A stretch of 64,000 bases of DNA, from contig CAVPCZ010000009.1 of the NCBI GenBank assembly GCA_963702445.1, positions 806,001-870,000 on the forward strand. The letters are read 5' to 3'. Below the pieces are notes generated by a model. That model was not told where the DNA came from and did no database searches. It saw nothing but the letters and a program-made list of their open reading frames with translations. Within the stretch, counting starts at the first letter, position 1; the number at the start of each line of letters is the position of its first letter. Made by a program: the position numbers and the translations under genes. The stretch comes from CAVPCZ01 sp963702445. GTDB lineage: Bacteria; Bacteroidota; Ignavibacteria; UBA10030; UBA6906. Shown in pieces: positions 10,857 through 19,290 of this stretch.

Positions 10857-13682
10857 CTATTTCGCGAGTTCCAGTCCGAGCGTTTTTCCTTTGTTGACAG
10901 CCGGGATGCCGGCCTTCATCCATACGGGCATGGGAGCGTCTTTCAGGAAATGATCGAAAAACTGCATCATGCGTATGGAAAGGTCCTTACGGTTCTTCCG
11001 CTGGACCAGGTTGTGCGCTTCGGTGTTGTATGTCAGCATCCACGCGGGCCTGGCGAGGCGGCGGAGAGCGGTGAAGAACTCGATTCCCTGGTACCAGGGT
11101 ACCGCACCGTCATTGTCATTCGCCATGATGAGGAGGGGAGTCGTCACTCTATCGGCGAAGAAGAGCGGGGAGTTCTTGATGAAGAGGTCACGTTTTTCCC
11201 ACAACGTCCCGCCGATGCGGCTCTGCGCCTTTTCATACTGGAACATGCGGCTCAGGCCAGATTCCCAACGGATGCCGCCGTAGGCGGAGGTCATGTTAGA
11301 GACGGGTGCGCCTGCCATTGCCGCCCTGAACATGCCGGTTTGCGTTACGATGTAGGCTGTTTGGTATCCGCCCCAGCTCTGTCCCTGCAAGCCGATGCGG
11401 GCGGGATCGACAAATCCGGCGGCGATCAGCTTCTTCACGCCGGGAATAATGCAGTCCATTGCACTCTGTCCCGGAAAGCCCACCTTATACCGGATGTCCG
11501 GGACGAAGACGACATAGCCGTTACTCACACAGTAGGAACGGTTGATGGTGGACGCGCTCGGCGCCGGTGCCAGGTACGAGTTAAGGTAGTCCGCATTCCG
11601 TTCGTAGTAGTAGACAAGCATGGGATAGCGTTTCTTCGGATCGAAATTCTCCGGTTTATACAGGAGGCCGTCAATCGGTTTCCCATCCGCAGCCTTCCAG
11701 GAAAACAGCTCGACGGTGCCCCAGAGGTATTCCTGCTGCTGTGGATTGATCGCGCTCAGTTTGCGGGGGGTGCCGAAATCCCCGCCGGCCGTGTAGACGT
11801 CGGGAGGTGTGGTGAAGTTGCTCTTCGCGAAAAGGAATGTGCTGTCGTCCCGCGCCCTGGTTGGCGTGCTGAAATCGAACGGCCCGAACAACAGTTGTTG
11901 CGGGGGCGTTACGCCGGAGAGCGGCATACGGCCATAGCCCGCGGATTTTGTTGACGTGTCAAAGACTTTCAGGAGCAGTGTGCTGCCGGGCTTGAGGAAC
12001 CGTTCTTCGGGATCGGTTCTGATGTACCTGTAGCTCGTCTTGGTCTTGCGCCCGGAGCCACCCGTCAGATTGCGCGGGCGCGCCACTCCAGCCGGATCGA
12101 TGGACCAGATATCATACCTGTCGTACACCAGCATGGTCGAATCGTCTTCCGTCCATCCGAGCAGGCCATAGGCACCGGGTTCGTCCGGGAGATCGTAGAG
12201 CTCGTTGTACAGGGGGACGGTGATGGTTTTTGTGATGTTGGTGCGTTGAAGAGTGGCCGTGTTGAGTGTGAACCAGTTCCTCTGGTCGGGATCGTACCAG
12301 GCGACGTAGTGTGCGGCGGGCGACAGCGCGGGGGATCCCTTCACCTTCTCCAGAATCTTCCTCTGCGCCCCGGTCCGAACATCGATCAGGTATACGTCGT
12401 TGAACGGCGTATTCTCCCAGGAAACCAGTTTCCTGTACGGGACGTCGGAGAGTCCCAGGGCGACCGGCGCGCGCCCTTCGTTGCCGATCTGAACGCCGGG
12501 GATCCGGGGTGAACCCAGTTGCACGAACGTCCCGGCTGCGAGGTGAATGAGGGCGAGATACGATCGTTTCTTTTCCAGTTCAACGTCTTTGTTCTGTTGC
12601 GTCGGGAGGTACTCATCCTGCCAGTTCCAGACGTCCAGTCTGGCGGTTTCCTCTTCGTTTAGTGTGGTGTCTTCCGGCATCGGGATTGGTGCCGTCCCGA
12701 ATGTCAGCCGGGATCCGTCCCTGGAGAATGCCGGGATACGGTTTTCGCTGATCAGCCATTGTGGTTGGAGGCCCTTGATGAGCGTGTCAGCGATGACGAT
12801 ACCGGAGTCCCGGCCGGCCGTCCAGTAGTAGAGAGAAAAGAACCGTTGCTTGTTCTTTGAGGTATCGCGGTCGGCGAGATACGCCGCCTGCTTTCCGTCT
12901 TCATCCCAGGCCAGAAGCTTGTATTTTCCTTTGCCGATGGAGAGCGTATCGACCGTGGTGGTGGCGGTGTTGAAGACAAAAACTCCCGGTGCGGCAGTGC
13001 TGTCGTTGCCCGTGGTCGCGAACAGAATTGCGCGTCCGTCTTTGGTGAATGTGAATTCGCGGACGAACGGAAAAAGAAACTCCCTTGCATCGGCGAGGCG
13101 GCGCGCGACCATCAGCGTGCCTGCCTCGTCCTTCTTGTCTTTGGCATCGTCTTCTTCGTCGGTGATGGCGTCCTTTTTGCCGTTCTTTCTGGAGGAGTCC
13201 GTCTTCGCGGCTTCTTTTTCCATATGGTAGGCGATCCAGCCCGCGCCTTTTTCAGGAAGCTTGAAGGATTTCACCCGTGGGATCCGTACCACGCTGTCGG
13301 CGCCGAGCGTGACGATCCCCAGAGTATCCTTCGGCAGGTCGTCCCCCTTCTTCTTTGCTCTCTTTGCTTTCTTCACATCCGCAAAAACCGGTTTGACAAA
13401 AAATGCCGCATAGCGGGAGTCTTCCGCGAACTTCGGGCCGGTTCCTCGGGCGATGGTATCCGTTCCCCCCGTGCGGAGGTTCAGGAAGACGAGCCGGGAA
13501 TCGCCTTCCTGCGGTTCGATGACGTACGCGACCCATGTACCGTTGTTGGAAATAGTCTCTCCCGAAACCTTCTGCCAGCCGTCATAGACATCGTGCGTGA
13601 GAGGCTTCTTGTCGGGCGGGGCTGCGGTGAGCATTGCCGTGAAGATCAGTGTGGAGGTAAACGTTGCGCCAAATCTCTGCAT
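10857..13682 (-). CDS. S9 (prolyl oligopeptidase/acylaminoacyl) family serine peptidase
   Basis: Intact protein of 941 residues from the ATG at 13682. That start gives a clean signal peptide (MQRFGATFTSTLIFTAML) and an AGGA box upstream; a longer frame reaches 13766 but adds only a polar, basic stretch. The N-terminal two thirds are beta-propeller-like WD/TolB repeats. The C-terminal alpha/beta-hydrolase domain has GQSWGGY with the nucleophile Ser at about 769, the acid Asp in ANDNDG at about 858 and His in EAHNL at about 890. This fits periplasmic S9C-type peptidases that cleave oligopeptides. A charged Lys/Asp/Glu-rich insertion (residues about 165-190) is unusual. It follows the ABC permease gene on the same strand after 100 bp. 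Confidence 0.9.
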   Translation of the reverse strand: MQRFGATFTSTLIFTAMLTAAPPDKKPLTHDVYDGWQKVSGETISNNGTWVAYVIEPQEGDSRLVFLNLRTGGTDTIARGTGPKFAEDSRYAAFFVKPVFADVKKAKRAKKKGDDLPKDTLGIVTLGADSVVRIPRVKSFKLPEKGAGWIAYHMEKEAAKTDSSRKNGKKDAITDEEDDAKDKKDEAGTLMVARRLADAREFLFPFVREFTFTKDGRAILFATTGNDSTAAPGVFVFNTATTTVDTLSIGKGKYKLLAWDEDGKQAAYLADRDTSKNKQRFFSLYYWTAGRDSGIVIADTLIKGLQPQWLISENRIPAFSRDGSRLTFGTAPIPMPEDTTLNEEETARLDVWNWQDEYLPTQQNKDVELEKKRSYLALIHLAAGTFVQLGSPRIPGVQIGNEGRAPVALGLSDVPYRKLVSWENTPFNDVYLIDVRTGAQRKILEKVKGSPALSPAAHYVAWYDPDQRNWFTLNTATLQRTNITKTITVPLYNELYDLPDEPGAYGLLGWTEDDSTMLVYDRYDIWSIDPAGVARPRNLTGGSGRKTKTSYRYIRTDPEERFLKPGSTLLLKVFDTSTKSAGYGRMPLSGVTPPQQLLFGPFDFSTPTRARDDSTFLFAKSNFTTPPDVYTAGGDFGTPRKLSAINPQQQEYLWGTVELFSWKAADGKPIDGLLYKPENFDPKKRYPMLVYYYERNADYLNSYLAPAPSASTINRSYCVSNGYVVFVPDIRYKVGFPGQSAMDCIIPGVKKLIAAGFVDPARIGLQGQSWGGYQTAYIVTQTGMFRAAMAGAPVSNMTSAYGGIRWESGLSRMFQYEKAQSRIGGTLWEKRDLFIKNSPLFFADRVTTPLLIMANDNDGAVPWYQGIEFFTALRRLARPAWMLTYNTEAHNLVQRKNRKDLSIRMMQFFDHFLKDAPMPVWMKAGIPAVNKGKTLGLELAK

Positions 13683-13782
13683 GGAGTGTGTTCCTGTGGA
13701 GTGAAGTGCCGGCCGGGTTCTCTTTGCTTCAATCTTCGGGTGTTCTCTGCGCGATGAGCGGATCATCTTCTGCGCGCGCGGT

Positions 13783-14761
13783 TCAGCTCACCGCTCCCGC
13801 ATCGCTGGTGCGCTGGCGTTGCCGCCAGCGGTCGATAGCCACGGCGGTGACAATGATCCCGCCGGTGACCATTTCCTGCACCCAGTTCGGCAGTCCCATC
13901 TGAGCGCAGCCCGATCGGATCACCGTCATGATGAGTGCACCGACGATGGTGCCCAGAACCGATCCTTCGCCGCCGGAGAGGCTGCCTCCTCCGATAACCA
14001 CCGCTGCGATGACATCCAGTTCCACACCCATTGCCACCGTGGGGTCTCCCACGGTCAGCCGGGAGAACTGCAGCACGCCGGCCACGCCGGCAAAAAATCC
14101 ACCCAGGGCGTACACCGTCGTCTTCACGCGGTCCACGGGGACCCCGCACAGCCGTGCGGTCTGTTCGTTCGAACCGATGGCGATGATGTGCCGGCCGAGA
14201 CGGGTATAGACCAGGAGTCCGGCGACGCACACGGCAAGGACGATGGTGAGCCAGACGCCCCACGGGACAACACGCCACCCTTCGCCGGGAGGGAGCGCGG
14301 CAAGCAGCTCCTTCAGCCAGGTCAGCGGGGCATCGATCTTCTGCTCCCGTGGCAAAACCCTTCGCGGCTCCGCGGACGACAAGCAGCGTGCCGAGTGTGA
14401 CGATAAACGGCACAACGCGAAGCCGTGTGATGAGATAGCCGTTGGTGAACCCGCAGAGGATGCCGGTGGCCACGCCGCCGAGGGCCGCAAGCAAAGGATT
14501 CACCCCGGCCTGGAGGAGGGCGGCGATGGCAACGGTGACAAGGGCGATGATCGATCCGACGGAGAGATCAATTCCCCCCGAGATGATGATCAGCGTCATG
14601 CCGAGGGCCGCGGAGCCCACAATCGCGGTCTGGCGTGCGATGGTTTCGAGGTTGTTCGAGGACCAGAAACTCTCGGGGCCGATGATCGCGAACAGCGAGA
14701 AGATCAGCACGAGGCCGGCAAGCGGGCCGAGTGTCTGCGTGAGGGACGAGAATCGTTTCAT
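13783..14761 (-). CDS. Ribose-type ABC sugar transporter permease (RbsC family), one frameshift
   Basis: About 325 residues. The ATG at 14761 starts MKRFSSLTQTLGPLAGLV, and eight to ten helices follow. Family motifs are present: SGGIDLSVGSI (residues about 68-78), GSNEQTARLCGVPV, and the C-terminal ELDVIAAVVIGGGSLSGG loop that contacts the ATPase. The frame shifts by +1 near 14345, between FIVTLGTLLVVRG and EQKIDAPLTW. It lies 11 bp after the ATPase gene and is the last gene of the importer operon. The family takes up monosaccharides such as ribose, xylose, rhamnose or galactose. Given the glycoside hydrolases upstream, a product of their action is a likely substrate. Confidence 0.88.
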
Positions 14762-14772
14762 GATATTCAACC

Positions 14773-16290
14773 TTAACCTGTTGCGGCAAGCATGAGCGAA
14801 TGTTCGGTCCACTCGTGTGTCGGGTCGCGCCGGACCGAGACGGCCGCGGTGCATGACGGCGATGCGGTCACAGATGCCGAGCAGTTCCGGGAGATAGCTG
14901 CTGACGAGCAGGATGGCCCTGCCCGGTGTTCCCGCGTCCCGGTCGCCGGAGGCAAGGCGATCGATCAACTCATACACCTGCGACTTGCTGGCCACATCGA
15001 TCCCGCGCGTGGGCTCGTCGAGCAACAGCACGTCCACATCCTGATGGAGGAGCCGTGCGAGAGCGAGCTTCTGCTGGTTGCCTCCGGACAACGTGCGTAC
15101 TTTCTGATGCGGACTGCGCGACTTGATACCGAGCGCATCGATCCAGCGGGTTGCGGTCGTGGCGAGACGGCGCGGACGGACAATTCCCCAGCGGCCCGCG
15201 TCGCGGGAGAGATTCATCGTAATGTTGTCGGCGAGGCTGAGCGAGAGGGCAAGGCCTTCAGTGGCCCGGTCTTCACTCACCATTCCCGCGCCCTGCTTCC
15301 AGCGTTCCGGCGGAGGGGCCCAGCCGTGGTGATGCGAACAACCGTATATCCCCGCGCGCGATGGGGGCAAGCCCGAAGAGGGCGCGGAGCAACTCCGTGC
15401 GTCCGGCCCCGACAAGTCCGGCGAGCCCGAGAATTTCGCCGCGGCGGAGCGCGAAGCTTGCGTCCAGCGGCTTCGGCACTGCGGACAGCTCGCGCACGTC
15501 CAGCACGACATCCCCCGGCACCCGCACCGAACGCGGATACATCTGCTCCAGACGCCTGCCGACCATTTTTGCCACAATCTCTTCAATCGAGTGATCACGC
15601 TGTTGCGCCGGACCCGACGGTTTGTCCGTCGCGCAGGACGGTAAACCGGTCGGCGATCTGTTTCACTTCTTCCAGGAAATGGGAGATGTAGACAATGGCA
15701 TGCCCCTGTTTCCGCAGCGCACCGAGGACGGAGAAGAGCTTCTGGATGTCCGCGAGCGCGAGACTGCTGGTGGGTTCATCCAGGACAAGAATTCTGCACC
15801 CGACGGCGAGTGCGCGGGCGATTTCCACGATCTGCCGTGCCGCAATGGGGAGTGCCCCGACGCGGGTCCGCGGATCGATCGCGCCGTGCCCGAGCAGTGT
15901 CAGGGCGTCGCGTGTTCGTGTGCGGATCACCGCGCGGTTCCGGATGCCGAACCCGCCCGGCTCCATGCCGAGCATAACGTTATCTTCGACCGGAAGGTGG
16001 GGGGCGAGGGAGAGTTCCTGGTAGATCATCGCCACGCCGGCACTCCGGGCTTCATGCGTGCTGCGGGGACGGTAGGGAGAGCCGTCCAGATGCATGCTTC
16101 CATCGTCCGGCCGGAGAGCGCCCGCCAGGATTTTCATCAGCGTGCTCTTTCCCGCGCCGTTCTCGCCCACAAGGGCGTGGATCTCCCCCGGGGCAACGGC
16201 AAAGTCCACGCCGTCCAGCGCCGCCGTTGCGCCGAACCGCTTGACGATGCCCCGCATGGCGAAGCGGGGTTGTGGGAACGGTGTGGTCAT
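14773..16290 (-). CDS. Double ATP-binding subunit of a sugar ABC importer (RbsA family), three frameshifts
   Basis: About 504 residues, the normal size for RbsA. The first ATPase half has Walker A GENGAGKST, the signature-equivalent LPIAARQIVEIARAL and Walker B ILVLDEPTSSL. The second half has LVGAGRTELLRALFG (the usual degenerate P-loop), the signature LSGGNQQKLALARLL and Walker B VLLLDEPTRGID. The C-terminus EHSLMLAATG matches the family end and fixes the stop at 14773. Shifts, each +1, fall near 15595 (after GSGATA), near 15300 and near 14810. The start overlaps the binding-protein stop by 4 bp (ATGA), showing tight coupling. It works on the cytoplasmic face with the RbsC-like permease. 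Confidence 0.9.
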
Positions 16291-17298
16291 TCAAGCCACT
16301 GGGCCAGGTCGGGCTGGATAAGCTCCTTGATTTCGGGCTGATCCATGTTTGTCCCCGTCACCAGCGTAACGCCGGTGTCGATACGCTTCTCCACCTTTTC
16401 TCCCCGAATATGTGTGACGACCGCTTTCACGCCCAGATATCCCATCGCCATAGGATTCTGCAGAACAAGGGCGTGCAATTGCTTGTTGCGGAGAGCTTCG
16501 ACAAGTTTCGTCGAACTGTCAAACCCGACAAAGAACACTTTGCCTGCGACGCCTCCATCCTGCAGCGCGCGGAGCATGCCGAAGGTTGTCGATTCGTTCG
16601 GCGTGAAAATGCCGTCGATGGTCAGCTTCCCCGTGCCGTCCTTGAGCGGGGCAAGCAGGTTCTCGCTGGCACGATAGGCCGTTTCGACCGTCGGCGCCGC
16701 CATACTGGTTCGCGCTCACGACCGTGATGCCCGGTGCGGCTGCCATCGCATCCAGAAATCCCCGTTCGCGGTTGACGGTGCTGGCCGACCCTTCGAGGCA
16801 CCGAAACATGATCACCCGGCCTTTGCCGTCGAGAAGGCGGATGAGCTCCTCCGCCCCCATTTTTCCGCCGAGGTAGTTGTCGGTTGCTGCAAAGCTGACG
16901 TAGTCATCACTTTTGAGATCGGAATCAATGATCACCACCGGAATTCCCGCACGTGTCGCATTGGTGACCGGCCCGCGCAGGGCGATGTCATCCAGCGGGG
17001 CAAGGACAATGCCCTGGACGCCCCGGCTGATGAAATCTTCCATCACCGATATCTGCGCCTCGCGGTCATCTTCGCGCAGCGGGCCTTTCCAGATGATCTC
17101 GACGTTCAGTTCCCGCGCTGCTTTCACGGCGCCGGCGTGAATGGACTTCCAGAACTCATGCGTGGTGCCCTTGGGGATGACCGCGATTGTTGTGCGTGTT
17201 TGTGCGGCCTTGTCCTCCTGCTTTCCGCATGAGGAAAACACCATGGCGAGCACACAGGCGATCGCAGAGGAGAGCGTAAAGGAGAGCATGCGGTTCAT
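16287..17298 (-). CDS. Periplasmic sugar-binding lipoprotein (RbsB family), one frameshift
   Basis: About 336 residues. The ATG at 17298 gives a lipoprotein signal (VFSSCG, Cys at about 25), so the protein is anchored by lipid. The body is a type 1 periplasmic-binding fold: IAVIPKGTTHEFWKSI at the N-terminus, QGIVLAPLDDIAL, then PVVIIDSDLKSDDYVSFAATDN and the second-lobe TIDGIFTPNESTTFGMLRAL. The frame shifts by +1 near 16700, in SANQYGGA-DR. It is the first gene of the importer operon, followed with 4-bp overlap by the ATPase. The specificity is unresolved; monosaccharide binding is expected from the family. Confidence 0.88.
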
Positions 17299-17343
17299 TG
17301 ATCGGCCTTTCGTGCATACGTGAGCATACATCCGGTACACCAT

Positions 17344-17803
17344 TCAGGGTGTGTAGAGAAGATAGGTGACCACGCTGGCCACATAACTGCCCAGTCCGAT
17401 GACGAGGAGCGTAAGTTCCCAGAAATAGAGCCGGGTTTTGAGATTCCGGTACCGGATGATCCGGATGAGCGTCTCGTCCGGAGGGTCTCGCCAGAAACTG
17501 CGTTGTCCACCGGATCCGCAACCCTCCGAGCAGAAGAATCACCATGGCGGCCAGGACAAAGACGATTCCCGCGGCCATGGTGTACCGTGCGAACATGTTC
17601 GTCTGCGCGATCTTCAGGCCGGAAAATCCCGTGATGGTCAGGGCCAGCGTCGAAAGCGTGAGGAGAAGTTGTGAGCGCGCCTGTATCACGTCAAAATGGT
17701 GGCGCAGGAAATCCAGGCACCGCGCAAAACTCTCCGGTCCGCTGAACAGGGCGAGGAATGTGCCGTGCTTCATCTTCGGGTGTGCAGCGAATCGTTTGCG
17801 CAT
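17344..17803 (-). CDS. Small membrane protein with three helices, family not recognised, one frameshift
   Basis: About 152 residues with hydrophobic helices near residues 43-60, 72-93 and 125-147, separated by short basic loops. The last helix is in a different frame (IGLGSYVASVVTYLL, stop at 17344). Removing one T from the TTT at about 17504 joins them (WTTQFWRDPPDETLIRIIRY). The start is either the ATG at 17803 or the second Met at 17773. It sits 8 bp before the sugar-binding lipoprotein frame and 6 bp after the GH47 gene, so it is probably co-transcribed with both. I do not recognise the family and assign no function. Confidence 0.55.
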
Positions 17804-17809
17804 GGCGGC

Positions 17810-19175
17810 CTACCAGGTCCTGCGGATGGGGTGGGCTTCCGTGTTGAAAATGGTCCGAGTCGAAGTCCAGAGTTTCCGCGGGTGCAAACAGGAGGTAGAG
17901 ATACTTCAGCGACTCCGCGAGGAAATAGCTCTCCATCCGATCGGATTTTTCTTTGGTGATCACGCTTTTCAGTTCTGCATATCCGGCGTCGACCCGGCAG
18001 TAAGTCTTCAGACTGTCCAGGAAGACCTTTCCCATCTCGAGATAACGCGGATCGTTTGTTCTGCGGTAGAGATAGTATGCGGATTCGATGATTTCCGGAT
18101 TGAGGAAGAAGCGCGGTCTCGCGGCTTCGTTTTTCTTGTAGTCAAAATTCTCCGGTTCGATGCCGTGGCGCTTCCACATATGCAAACAGGATTCCTGCAG
18201 CCACGCGGCGCGCTCGACATCGCCCGCGAGGACCAGCACCGCCGGAAAGAACGCGTCCAGGGCGCCAAACCAGGTCTTGGTGCGCTTTCCGGTGTTCATG
18301 TCGGCATGGCCGTACCAGAGCTGCGTCCCCACGGTATCGGCCAGATAGGTATTGATCGCCTTGTATGAGCTGTCCCACATGATCTTGCAGTCTTCGTCAT
18401 CAAACAGGAGGGCGCATTTGACCATGTATTCATAGTATGAGTCGATGCAGGCGCTGAGATGGCTGTCCGTCTTCAACCACTCGCCCGTTTCACAGTCGAT
18501 CTGATCCCCGACCAGGCCGATGTCAGAGCGGGATTCATACACATTCAAGAACGCATTCTTGGCGTAGTTGTAGTACTTGACGTCACCGGTCAGCTTGCTG
18601 AGCGTGCCGAACTCAACAAGCAGTGTGCCGATTTCCCCGGGATTGGTCTTTGTGCCCCGCACCGCGCCGGTCTTGAGATTCACATCCACATAAGGAAATC
18701 CGGTGGGTGATTTGAAGGCCGGAATCAGGCGGTCGCCCAGGTCCCTGGCGAGGGCCAGCAACCGCCCGTCGCCCGTGAGCTGGTAGTTCGAGAGCAGTCC
18801 CCCCAGCAGCCGGATGTTGATCTCAAAGACCTTCACATACACGTCTTTGTCGAACGAGAGGTTGCGGAGGATGTAGGCGCGAGTGCTGTCCGCTTCCTCG
18901 TTAAGTCCCATGAGAATCATGGTATCCATCGCGTCCAGCGGCGTCATGTACAACCGCTCGTTGTACCAATCGTACGGTGTCTTGCTCAGCGGCTTCAGTC
19001 CGTCATGTCCCCATGCATAGGTCTTGTAGGCATTCCAGGAGTGAAGGAATTCCGCCTTTACCTCGGCTGCGAGGCGGGCTTTCTCCTGTTCGCTCATGTC
19101 GGCGCCCGTAGCGGCACCCGTGGCAGACAAGAGCAGTACAAGGGCGAGCAACAGCGGACGGGCAAAGATCTTCAT
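17810..19175 (-). CDS. Glycoside hydrolase family 47 alpha-1,2-mannosidase, exported
   Basis: About 454 residues with a signal peptide (MKIFARPLLLALVLLLSATGAATG). GH47 signatures run in order: DAMDTMILMGL (residues 81-91), VFEINIRLLGGLLS (116-129) with the catalytic-acid-region Glu, FGTLSKLTGD (189-198), DSYYEYMVK (245-253), LNPEIIESAYYLYR, and ESYFLAESLKYLYLLF near the end. The open frame runs past the true end. Removing one T of TTTT at about 17857 gives FNTEAHPIRRTW and a stop at 17810; the Thr of NTEAHP is the calcium ligand in this inverting, Ca-dependent family. GH47 is best known from eukaryotic ER/Golgi N-glycan trimming; bacterial members are few. Its place above the sugar importer suggests release of mannose. 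Confidence 0.88.
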
Positions 19176-19262
19176 GGCATCCTTTATCGAGAGATGAGGG
19201 TCAAGGGAAGGACTAATCGCTATAATATACGCAAACTCGGGCGCCCGGGAAACAGGAAAATA

Positions 19263-19290
19263 CCGGTCCCGGTCAGCCGGTCCCGGTCAG
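19263..19290. repeat. Tandem 14-bp direct repeat at the gene end
   Basis: Two exact, adjacent copies of CCGGTCCCGGTCAG, the second overlapping the stop of the minus-strand gene at 19287. Read on the minus strand they lead into a short T-run (TATTTTCC), so a weak terminator is possible, though the stems that can form are only 4-5 bp. The rest of the gap to the GH47 start has an AT-rich stretch (TATAATATA at about 19220) that could hold a promoter, but no clear -35 was found. Confidence 0.5.

Noticed and set aside
10743..11954. Plus-strand frame of 403 codons
   Set aside because: It is antisense to the S9 peptidase gene, which has all catalytic motifs intact.
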